NCBI RefSeq assembly: GCF_003073045.1
Contig: NC_037596.1
Coordinates: forward strand, 30,574,184 to 30,638,183
Length of the DNA: 64,000 bases
DNA from: Pomacea canaliculata
Lineage: Eukaryota > Mollusca > Gastropoda > Architaenioglossa > Ampullariidae
Reading direction: 5' to 3'
Shown here: piece after piece, positions 11,311-25,545 of the stretch
Layout: every line of letters begins with the position of its first letter
Numbering within the stretch: position 1 is the first letter of the stretch
Notes under the pieces: generated by a model
The model's database searches: none
What the model saw: only the letters and a program-made list of their open reading frames with translations
Told to the model about the DNA's origin: nothing
Translations under genes and position numbers: made by a program

Positions 11311-14300
11311 AATTGTATGTGTAATAGACGTGTGGATGAATTTTTAATTAAGAACTGTTGACGATGTGTCTGCTTCAGTAGGTTAAATCTCAATTGTTTT
11401 CAAAATTATCCGCAGGTCAGCTGACAGCGCGTTTGGCTAACGGGACGTGGTGGGCGGGACGCCTTGAGTTGTTCTACAACGGACAAGGTGTGGAGTACAG
11501 TGTGTGACGATGAATTTGATAAAAACGACGCTCGGGTGGCCTGTAGGATGCTGGGATTTGACAGGTTTGTAATATGTTCAAAATATTTCTCTCATTCTGC
11601 TATCTTTCTCTCTCTTTCAACAGACTCATCTCACGTGGCTATTGATGAAACCGTTTATTCGAACATTGAAGCCTAAGTTAGGAAACCAAAAACTCATTTG
11701 AACAGCAATCACGACACTCGACTTGATTTCTGTAACTACTGAATGATAACTGTTTAATTGCAAATGACTTAATATTGAATTTATAGGATATTAACGAGTC
11801 CTTACTTTTTCACTTTGCTCCACTTAGTTTAGTCACAAACCCTTAGATAAGTATTAATTTTTCTGTCCACTTTTGCATTGCTTTTGCCCAGTTTTTGATT
11901 TCTGATGGTTACTTATTAAACTGATTCTCAAACCTGTGATAAATTTTATTAGTACAATATTTTGTTTTCAGTCCCGAAGCACTATTTGTGGGCTCTGCGA
12001 TGTACGGAGCAGGTTCAGGAAACATTTTGCTGGACGACTTGGGGTGTACGGGTACAGAAACCAGTTTTGGCACAGTGTAGGCACGCAGGGTACAATCAGC
12101 ACAACTGCAAACACGGAGAGGATGTCGGTGTCGTCTGCACCGTCCGTGAGGACTGCTTTATTTTTGTTTAGAGTATGCCACGAAGTATGTACATCTGTTA
12201 ATCTAGTGTCACTGTTTTCATGTTGTCTAATAAATCAGTTTTTGTGTATCGCTAGACAGCTGGAACATGCACACGTCATATTAACAAATTTAAATTAAAG
12301 ATGATTGATAGAAAGCAGTCACATTTGTGTTTATGACTTGAATAGGATCTTAACTATCCAACAAAATAAATAATAAGATAAATTTTATTAGTCTGTCTTA
12401 CATAGCTTTTAACTTATAATAAAGCCCATTTACATGTATTTATTATTCTCTGAGTTTAGAAGCTATCTTGTTTTACAACATGGATGACATACATAATTCT
12501 AAAAGGTATCTTGGAATTAGATAAACTCACATAAACTCGTAATCTTCATGCAAGGTTTATTGTTTGTTAGTAAAAAAACAGGCTTGCAAAATGGCGCATG
12601 TCTGTGGATTTTAGGGCTTTTAATTTATTTCAACAGTATCTAACCAACTTCGTCTAGCGGGTACTCGGCGCACAAGACAGGATATGGGTCGTGTTGAAAT
12701 TTATTTAGAGGTTCATGGACTACTCCTTGTGTCAGTAACTTCAGCAATAGCGTTGCAAAAGTCTTGTGCAGGCAGATGAACTTTCCCTCGTAAGTTGACC
12801 TTTTAGTGAGAGTGAGTAAGTGTAGGCAAGTGTGAGTGAGTAAAGGAACGTATACGTGTCTCATCTGTGTGTGTATGTGGTAGGGAATGAATGCGTGAAA
12901 AGAAAGATGTGATATTATCATTCTGAATATTAAAAATAGTAAAAAATATAAAGAAGAAAGATAAAAGAAAAAATAAGAGAGACAAAAATGAACAGTAATT
13001 AATGTGTAATTCATATTTATCCTAATCCTCCCCCTTCACCTTGTTTGTGAGGTCTTAAAACTCGCTGTTGCTGCCTGTCATCAGCTTGATTTCACCGTAA
13101 AAAAAGTAGGCAATGAATATTTAATGAATTTTTAAACCAAAAAAGTTCTCTGCACATTACTGTTCGAGCGCCTCTATTCATAAAACTTACATTTGTTTGA
13201 GTGGCTCTGATTCCCTCTGTTATATTTAGAAAAGCAGCAACTGTTGTGGAGCCATCATCCTTTGGACCGAGGACAGGACGTTTCCTTGTCGCTGGTATTG
13301 TGTGCACCGGGCATGGAGTCCAACATACTGGGCTGTTTCCAGACAGTTACTGGCTTCAATGATACCTGCTTTTCACCTGAGCTTGGTGTAATCTGCAGTG
13401 ATTGTAAATTTATTATAATTAATTCTGCTATTAATTATATAACATAGATCATCATTAGACAAAAGAAAAGGTAAAAAAATATATTTAAGAAAGAGTATAT
13501 TGTTCTCTTTTCGCAGAATCGCTTTCTGTCAATGATTCTTTGTCTGTAAGTATCGTTGTGCATGAGTATCTCAGTGTTTCAGCCCTTTACTTGCTAAAAC
13601 TGACAATATCAGATGCCTTTAAGTAGTGTTACGTATATTGAATACTTAGTGTGTTGCTGTGTATTTGTTGATGAGTATAAAACGTCTTGGATGAATTGAA
13701 AAATTCTACCACATTAGTAGCGCATCACTGAATGTGTCGTTTATTTAGCAAGCTCCTCTTTTTTCATCGTTGTGGAGACAAGCTCTACCAGCACTGCCTA
13801 CCCACTGATGGAGCGGAACCAATGTTACACTGAAATGCGTCTCCTCACAGCGAGGTCTGTCACATCTTAACTTCTCTTGGCCAGAGACTGCAGGTGGCCG
13901 TCCGTTCTGGTGAATACCTCATCTTTGACAACCTGACCAGATCACACAATGGAGGCAGAGTGAGGTGTATGGCCAGCTATGGACAGCCTCCGAGAATGCA
14001 AATTGTGACCAGTGACACATTGACAATGGATGTTTATTGTAAGATTGCAAAGGAGTAACGTAATTAATTTTGATATATTTTAAATGAAAAAAAACCATTT
14101 GATATCTAAATGTCATTATATAGTGCATTAAAGTTATTGAAATTAAAAATATACAATAAAATAAATCAAAATACAGGACAGAGGGATGTGATTGATAATA
14201 CTATTAATAAGAGATATTTATATTGAATCCAATACTCTTCCCAAAAAAATGTCCATGATAAATAACGATTCTGCTTAAAAGGCGGCCATGTAAAGACACG

Positions 14301-17066
14301 TGGAATTGCGTCACTTGAGGGAAGGTGAGGCGGAGTAAGGTCAAAATATAATAACCGTTGAATATGTATGCAAAGTATTTATATCACGCAGAGTCCAGGA
14401 CCTATCATGTTATTCTGCTTTTCTTTCAATCTTCTCATCACCACAGATAATGAAGCTAAAAGCACTACTATCAGGAACGAATACATAAAACATAGCAAAT
14501 ACAATATAACCACTTATAATAAACTTGTGATCTCTTTCATTGCTTTGGCATCTTTGCAGATCGGCCTGTGGTTAGAATAAAATGGGAAGGAAACACGTGT
14601 GAACCTCTGGAGTCCAGTCCAAGTCGCTGTGTTGTCAGTCAATACCAGCAAGTCATTCTTTACTGTGAGGCTGACAGCAACCCTCCTCCTGCTTCTGCAA
14701 GATGGTCTGGACCGGTTAAAAATGTCACCGGACAGTTACATATATCCTCTGCAAATAAGACCAATCACAATGGTCGATACTTCTGTATTGTGTCATCTGA
14801 GTCAGTGTCCAGTGATGGCCGTCTGCCATTAGTTCGACATACAGCCTTTGAAGTCATTGTAAAATGTGATTATCATATTTTGCATTAATTATATATGTAA
14901 CACGTACTTGTCTTCATATATATCATTAATTATGTTCCTAATAATGGAATAGAAATTTATCTTTTAAAAGACATATCAATCACTGCGTAATAAAACTAGA
15001 ATATTTCATAACTTCTGTAAATATGAAGGTAAAGTTATTTTAGAACTAAAAATAGAACCTTTTCATTGTTCTTTATTTTTCCTTAATATAAAATCAAATA
15101 CATAAATATGATAAAACCATTAAACCAACAAATTATTAGTATGTATCTTTGCTCCCTAAACGTCAGCTTTTGACTACCGAGTTCTGTTTTCTTCTTAAGT
15201 AGAACTTAAGCTATTAAATAATGTTTTGCTCTTTAAACGAGTTATTTTATTGGTGTTTTCCTGATTTTAGACCGAGCCCACGTATTGAACTTCAAAATAA
15301 ACGCTGAAGCCAGAACGGTTGTGACCGTTGCTGAAAACTCGAGCGTGCGCATGCGCTGTGAAGCTGAGGGGAGGCCATCACCTCACATGACGATTGTCAG
15401 TGTTTCCAACGACAAGCAAGAGGTCGCCAGCAGGCCTCGAGGTGCAGTTCAAAGTCCTGATCCAAGTGTTGCGTTAACATATGACTTAACTGCAACACCT
15501 TGCGAGGCAGGCAGGTGACTACAGGTGTGAGGTGGACAACGGAGTTGGACAAGAAAGTCGTAACATTAGGCTTTACGTTGAGTGTAAGTATTTCTGCGAG
15601 CACCAGCTACCCAGTGTATTCCAGAGACTAAATTGTACATATTGGCAAGGGAAAGTTATTTATAGTTCAATAGTGAGCAGTATATATATATATATATTGG
15701 TTTCTTTGACAAATTTAGGTTCCACACTGCTGGCGAAATTTATCATTTCATTTATCATATTGCTATATAATACTTCTTTTTAAACAATATGGAAACATTA
15801 TTGTAATAAGAAAAAAAATATTATTAATTATATGTGCATAATTTACATATCTACATATTTTAGCACCTAAAATATTTAATAAATTTATGTAGCAAACTTT
15901 CTGAGTCACTGATAACTTGTAAACCAAATCGTTCTATAACTAATACAGTAGGAGTTGTCTTCCTGTAACAAAGCTGTTTGTTTTTAGAATAAGTAAGAGT
16001 TGAAGTGCCAATATTGGTTAAAGATTAAATTGAAGTTAAATACATTAATCTGTTGTACTTGTGTCATATATTTATGTTTTTGTAAAGGTTGGATAGGCGT
16101 GGGCTTCATGCTTTTTGTTTGTTTGTTGTTGTTGTTTTTGTTCATGTTGAAGACTAATGATAGTTATCGGCCTTGTGTTTAGGTGCTCCTAGGATAAAGA
16201 ATGGCGAAAAACAGCCTACAATTCTTGATGTGAAACGAAGGTCTTTTGAGTGTTCAACTGATAGCATACCCAACACCGAAAGTCAAAAACACTCTCTACC
16301 TTGGGCAATATATTAACAACAGCAACGAAGGGACATCAGTAAAAGAGAAGATTATTGTCACGTGTGAGAAAAACATCTCTTCTCCCTCTTTACTAATCTG
16401 CAACATCACGACCATCAACATGACAGAGGCTGATGAAGGGCTCTATAAAATCATTTTTACGAATAACCTTGGGGAGCTGTCCTTTTATGTTCATGATAAG
16501 GCATAATGGTAAGTATTGGCCAACAGAACGTTTTGTATATGATACTAGTTTGAAAACTGTTTGCTTGCTAGCTTTAAATTGTTGATTTCTTAGCACTGTG
16601 TACTAAAACCTCAGTAGCACTCGTATATTCCTTCAAGCTATTGTACGTTAAACTTGTAAATACTTCCAGACATAGTCAATTGATGGAAGACCTTGCCAAC
16701 CTTTGTTCCACAGTCACGAAAAATTGCATGAAGGAAATAATGTTTTTATACAATATTTATCAAAGGAAAGTGACAAATAATAAACTATTGTGTTCTACAA
16801 AAAAGTTGAAAATATTTCGATGATGCCGACAGAGCTGCGAGGATGGAGTCACTGAGATAAACTTTCTTTAATAGATATCGCGTTCATTAACTTCATTAAT
16901 CAATTATTGGGTTACTAATCATTTTACGAGAAGTTAAAAAAAGTAACGTTTAAAATCAAATGTCATCATATTCAGAAAAAAAGTAGATGCTAACTCATAC
17001 GATTATTGTAAATAAACATAAAGACAAAAGCATATTTGATTTGATGATCATTTGTTTGTTTCTTAG

Positions 17067-17174
17067 AGGACATTGGAGTCAACTTGTATGTCATCGTTGG
17101 TGCAGCTGTTGCAAGTGCTGTTGTACTAGCTGTTGCCATTGCTGTGACGGTCCTCATAGCCCGGAATTGCAGAG
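17067..17174 (+). other. Gene B transmembrane exon with GC donor
   Basis: Encodes the start DIGVNLYVIVGAAV, continuing through an Ala/Val-rich helix of about 24 residues to a basic stop-transfer (ARNCRG). The exon ends at AGAG followed by GC, not GT, at the position where gene C also uses GC. The next exon (17486) begins at an AG and restores phase 1, giving RNCR-G-KKS. Confidence 0.6.
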
Positions 17175-18067
17175 GCACGATCTTTAATTATCATCTGTAC
17201 TCAAACTATTTATTGTTTTTCGTCTGTTAAAAGCTTATCAAGACCTAATGACTGATGCTACCTCCTAATAAACTGTTTTCGATAGCTATGTCATAAGACC
17301 ACGTGAAAACAAGCAAAATAAACTACTTCTTTTGAGAAAAATGACATTCCATTGACAGCTGTATTTAGGAGTAGCACTCGCTCTGGAAGTAAGTTTGGAA
17401 GTGTGAAAAATTTAAAGAAATAAACGCAAATGGGATACAAATAACTACCAGGCGTTCTAATTAAAGGATTGTTTTGTTTTTCAAGGTAAGAAAAGTATGA
17501 GCAGACATGGAGACGCTAACACCAGGCAGAATCTAGAAATAAAATTGTCTTTGGAGGACATGAAATCTACTGGCGCAACAAATAATTATCATGGCGAGAA
17601 TTTAAGAAGCGAAGTAATGCAAATGCCTCAAGAGGAAGAGATAATGACAGGTGTGTAGACAGAATTAACATAATTACTGAGGAGTAGACAAACTGTTCTA
17701 TTTACGGTACAATGGATTTTCTTCTGCTACCCACAACCTTGAAGTGAAGGAAGCACCCAATACTTAACATCAAACAGTTTTTAAAATATATTCTCTCTCT
17801 AGTTTTTTTTTGGGGGGTAGGGTATTTCATAAACGCAGTTTCTTTTTTCATATAAATGTGTTTCATTTTGTAAGTTTGTTATTAATATGTGTAGAGGTTA
17901 AGGGACTCTGGTCAAAATGCTCTGATGTTGATAAGCTGTGACATTATTGTGTTATTACAGAGGATCTGTATGTCAACACTGCCGAGCTTGCTCAGGAAGA
18001 AGACGACGAATCAGATCACGAGTACAACTATGTCGACGACATCGACATCTTTAAAAAAAGCCATTAA

Positions 18068-19903
18068 TTAATAAAGAAAGAGTCCTCCTCATCATTTTAG
18101 CTTTGCGGCACTTTCGCAAAACAGGACAAATATGTTGTTTAATAGAATTATATTTAACTGAGGTTCTAAACATTTTTCGCTGAAACATCAATCTAAACAA
18201 GTTATACCTTCCATTGATACATAAATTTGACTTTATTCTCGGTTGTTTTAAGAGAAAGATAAAGAGAGAGGAGGAGAAAGTAGGGAGAAATGATAAAAAC
18301 AAACTTAAAATCAATAGTTCTACAGCAATAGAAAAATAAACATGGTATTATAAGAATACATTTGAGAATCAATTACTATGTTATACTGTATTTTGTGTTC
18401 CTCCACGTTAACAACTTTTATCTTTGTTTCTCTCTTATTTTCATCACGGTTCATGTCTAGGTTCTTTTCTCTTTTTTTTCAGTTTGAATTATCCAATGGC
18501 TATAATGTTTGTGTTACATGTCGCTGACATTTCAGTTCTTTCCTAATAAACGTATACTTACATTGTATAAATCCAACTGTTGTAGTTATTATTTATTTTA
18601 ATGACGTTTTAGTGAGTTTAATTTCCACAATGTAGAAAACTTTTCTCAGACTTTGTTAGTCTTGGCGATGGCAGCTACACTTCCACAGACAGGCCCGACA
18701 GATGACACAAAGCAATACAAATGTTTTCTCACTTTCACACACACACACACACAAACAGATACGTAGTCATCTTACATCATGACCCTGATAGTTGGCGAGA
18801 TAACTCTGCATCTCTTGGTTGCCTCCCATGTTCGTAGTTTTACTTGCGGATCTAATATTACACAGCAAGGGTCACACACCAGTCATTTCGAGTCTGACAA
18901 AACATAACGGAGGAACTGATACAGCAAATGTGTCCACGCCTCCTGTCTCTTAATCTCTCTCTCTTCGGCGTTTGAATTATAATTTTACATAAATTGCAAT
19001 ATGGCTGAATAGTTTTTTCAAAGAGATTTAGTTGTTTCTAAATTTTCCTTACCTTATTGTACTCTTTTGGTCACACACACACACACGCACACACACACAC
19101 GCACAAATAAACATATTTTTCACACTGCCTTTTCAAAATGGAAGTTGACAGCACTAAATAATTTCATTTACATTGCCGTATTTCTGCGATAGTTGTTTTG
19201 TTGAATGGGTACACTGTCAATAAGCATCAAACACGAGACAGTTTTTATCATTATTAAATTCTTGTTGCTAATCACGCTTCGTAATACATTTTAAAACTGT
19301 ATTATAGATTTAAAGAAATCTAATAGGGGGAGGTAAATGAACCTTCAGAGACTGGGATTACTGGAGTAATCGTTCTTCTCGCGAAAAAAGTCATAACAAA
19401 AAAATAAATAAATTTAGATATTAGTAGCCTACGGGTAGATCAGTCCAAATTTAAAGCTCAGTGAGAAATTTACTGGATATATTCATTTGTTGATAAACTT
19501 AGATTTTAGCAGATTCGATTATAAAATATCTTCAACTTATTAGTGTAAACCTAATGCTCTTTAAGCATAGTTCTGCCCTTGATTTCTGATGACTGGGAAA
19601 AGGCGAACAAAATGAGGTCAAGTGTGACGAGTATAGCAAACTTTGTGACGTTGTCTACTTTGACGTCAGAGTCTAGACGTTGTAGTCGCAGCCATTGTGG
19701 AAATGCCCACACTAGCTTGCCTCTGGCTTGTCGTAAACCCCACACGTAAGTGAGGTTCTCGCTGAAAAATAAGATCAAGGCTCACAAACATGCATCTTTG
19801 GTATGCTTGCATTTCTTGTTTTCCAGACGTCGAGTGATCTGCGGCTGCTGGGCATCTATTCTACGAGATCTAATTTAATTTGATTAGGAAGAAACCCGAA
19901 CTA
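18068..19903. other. Spacer between genes B and D
   Basis: Gene B 3' UTR followed by AT-rich DNA with short CA repeats (about 18739 and 19072-19102). No ORF or RNA gene could be supported. Confidence 0.4.
18545..18550 (+). terminator. Polyadenylation signal candidate for gene B
   Basis: AATAAA about 480 bp past the TAA of gene B. Another lies nearer 17270, inside the intron before the tail exons, where it could end a shorter transcript. Confidence 0.3.
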
Positions 19904-22789
19904 ATGAGCAGACGACTCCACTTTGCAGGCCGATGGAGCCTGCCACTGGTATTCGTCTTTTCTTCGTCAGGTAAGACTTTGTGAGTCTAGAATAGATCAA
20001 ATTACGATTATACTGATGTTGAGGATCATGATATGAGGCTAGAATAAAGTATTGACTGTTAATAATAATCGAAGTGATGCATGGATCGAATATAGCAAAA
20101 GAGTCATTGAAATATAAGTAGATCACACACACAGGGGTAGTGATCACAGATTACAGTTTTTTCATTATATTAAGAGTCATGACTCATAGCCAGTCAACTC
20201 CACCATGTCATCATGCTGGCTGGGTGATGTAAGTAAAATGATTTCATTTCAATAATCTGGGAGAAGACTTCTTTACCCCTTACTTTCTAAAGACAAATAC
20301 AACCATATCATTTCTCGTTTCGTCTGGGCGCATATATGCTTCGTTAGTCCCTGTTCTTACAGCTTTCCTATTGTACTTCACAACCTTGACATGTACAGAC
20401 TTGAAGTCAAAGATGTTTGCTTTTTTCTATGCATGGTAATGATTGTACGGAATAGATCTCATTTTTTATTCACCAAGACTTTCTTTGAATCCCAAAATAT
20501 TTTAGGACAGCGATTACTGTCCGTCAGAGCTTTTAAACGACTAGTCAAGGAAAAAAATTATTTTAATCCTTTTCAAGAGCAGAAACCATTATTGTGAAAA
20601 CAATAATAAAAAATGAGTTAATATTTTTTTTTTTTAGTTTATAAATAAAAGTATCATGCTAGGTGATAGGGATGACAATTTACTGCGCTCCAAGACAGCG
20701 ACCCAAAACTATAGTGACGATTCTTTTATAGCCTCTTTTAAAAGTGAAATAGAATCTAAATATTAAGGCTAATCTGTTCACTTACATTCTTTGGTTTCAG
20801 AATTCCTCTCTGCCGTCAGGGCCCAAAAAGCCGCAGGTAACCTTTAAGCATCACGTGACTCGAGAACCGCCTTCACATTGCATGAAACGTAGTCAGGTGG
20901 CTTCAAAACGATTAAAATATTTTCATTTTACTGTGAACAATGCCTCGAAAGATGTTAAAATAAGCAATTCGTTTTTTTGGCGAGAGCAGATATGCGACAG
21001 ACTTTACACAGAGTTGCATTTACTAAGAAAATTTGTTTGTTTTTTCGCAGGGGGTGAAAAAAAGATGTTTGACACCGCGACGGCATCAATCATTGTAATG
21101 GTTGTTGCCTTTATAGTTGCCATCATAATTGCCCTATGCAGTAAGTATATATTAATGATTTAAAAATTACTTATGAATTAGTGCTTTTGACACTTTAGAA
21201 CGCTGAGTAGAATAATTATATAATGACTGGGACTGCTGGAACAATATCCCACCCCATTTTCCCGCAAAAACGAATGACAAATGAATGCTAATGTGTTATG
21301 TTTGAACACTTAAATTATTTGCTCATAGTTATTAATCTCGACTTTGTACAATTTATGGTTTTCCCGTATTTCAGTCTTCTATTTCTCCCCTTTTTTTCAG
21401 AACTTTCCGGTATGCTAGCTATGTTTACCTTCTAGATTGATTTTTAAACAAATGATATTTTGTCATTTTCTTTCACAAAGTTAGCGAAAATATTAATAGA
21501 AATACAAGTCATGCCTAAATATATATATCTACACGAACCTAATTCTAATTATCTCCCTTTTCAGCCACTGATTTGCAAGGTGATTAATATAAAAAGTTTT
21601 TCTTCACTGCTTTTTAGTACTCAAGGTAGCGGTTAAGAGGGACGCAAAAAAGTGCAAAAACAAGAAGTATTATAATTCACTGGTATATCCTGTTTACGAA
21701 ATTAGTGAACTACATCAAAATATATTCTATTCTTAGTGTGCTGAAATTAAGGGACTTGTTTTTTTTTTCTATTACACCTATTTATTTCTATTACTTAATC
21801 ATGGAATCATAAACACTCTTAACTAATTATTTAACATTAAATTTGATATGTTGCAGTATTATACATAGCACAATCCATGGAAGTGGCCGAAATGTAAGTA
21901 TTCACTTTAAATTCTTTAAACAAACTTTATTTATAACAAAGACGTATAACATGAAAAGAAAAATATACACTGAGGTGTACAAACGTATGAACGGGGATAT
22001 AAAAGCAAAAAAAAAAACAAATTAACAGTTCTCTCTTTGGCGGAGGTGTGTTATAATATTACTATATCCTACAGTTGAAAAAGAAAAGGACTTACAAACT
22101 AGAAACTGACAGATGGGAAAATACAAGCAATTAGAAAGACAGACAAACAGAAATATCGAAGAACTACAAGGACATGCGAGGAGCCAAACAAAAAAGAAGT
22201 TGATTACTTTACTCTATTATTTTGAATCTCAAAAAGTTAATTATCGCAGAAATCAACATTCGTTTAGAGCTAATCATACCTATTCCTTCACGCTTTAATA
22301 CTTAATTATGTTTTTTTGTCTTTTACAGGGAAGTCAGGGGAGGGAACTAACTGTATTCGTAGCTAATATAAGATAAAGGGTTAGAAGATACATTGTCTGC
22401 CGTGTTATTGTCGCATGCAAAAAGCAATATTGTCACACATTGTCTAAAAAGCGCTAAACATGCTGTAAAACACACATTCTTTCTTAATATCGGCATTGAG
22501 TCAAAACTATTGTGTAAGCTAAGGAAAAAAAAGGAAAACTTTTTTCCTGTGACAACTTTCAAACATTTTCATATACTGTTATAACTCCATATGCATAAAA
22601 TGTAAACAGACGTCAAGACGAGGGTTAAAACTTGTTACTCCACTTTAACTTTTTTCCAGTGTGCAAGAAATTAAAGCAGCAGAAGAAAAAAAAGAAGAAG
22701 AACCACCACCGGCTGCAGAAGAGGAAGAGGGAGAGGGAGAGGGTGAGGGAGAGGGAGAAAAAGCAGAAGAGGAACCACCAGACGAATAG
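19904..22789 (+). CDS. Gene D: small single-pass membrane protein with acidic tail
   Basis: Not recognised as a known family. Proposed exons, all meeting in phase: 19904-19970 (signal peptide, MSRRLHFAG...LPLVFVFSSS), 20801-20836, 21051-21140 (membrane helix, ASIIVMVVAFIVAIIIALC), microexons 21401-21409 and 21565-21579, 21857-21893 (LYIAQSMEVAE), 22660-22789. The last exon encodes VQEIKAAEEKKEEEPPPAA, then an EG/EGEGE run ending PPDE and TAG. The ectodomain is only about 17 residues, so the protein is a poor ligand binder and more likely an adaptor or regulator; that is inference. An exon-like segment at 21618-21736 with a basic, Tyr-rich frame (KNKKYYNSLVYPVYEI) and its own stop could give another C-terminus. 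No charged residue lies in the helix and no ITAM is seen. The signal peptide, helix and last exon are the firm parts; the microexons are less sure. Confidence 0.5.

Positions 22790-25545
<2,756 letters not shown>

Larger units (their letters stand above)
9103..18067 (+). pseudogene. Gene B: SRCR-Ig receptor, ectodomain broken
   Basis: Exons: 9103-9157 (signal peptide MYRLIASCLICYLLIQRSG), 11416-11564 and 11972-12145 (SRCR 1), 12637-12789 and 13230-13403 (SRCR 2), 13749-14038, 14560-14865, 15271-15583 and 16183-16508 (Ig 1-4), 17067-17174 (membrane helix), 17486-17650 and 17961-18067 (tail). Each matches gene C in sequence, splice site and phase; gene C has one more SRCR. Frame is lost near 11485-11495, 12064, 12711, 13311, 13812, 13907, 15515 and 16240, and a TAA lies at the end of Ig 4 (16504-16506). 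Several breaks look like one extra T. Signal peptide, Ig 2, membrane helix and tail remain open. The tail has EDLYVNTAEL and DHEYNYVDD, then a TAA. Either it is a fairly recent pseudogene, or the assembly has base-insertion errors here; genes A and C nearby are clean, which favours a pseudogene. Intron 1 carries a LINE fossil. Confidence 0.8.

Noticed and set aside
12640-13014. Minus-strand 124-codon ORF
   Set aside because: It is the antisense of SRCR 2 of gene B and its following intron; the + strand frame matches gene C.
21051-21736. ITAM-like motif in gene D (YNSL...YEIS)
   Set aside because: Spacing and the +3 residues do not fit Tyr-x-x-Leu/Ile repeats, and the exon carrying it is uncertain.
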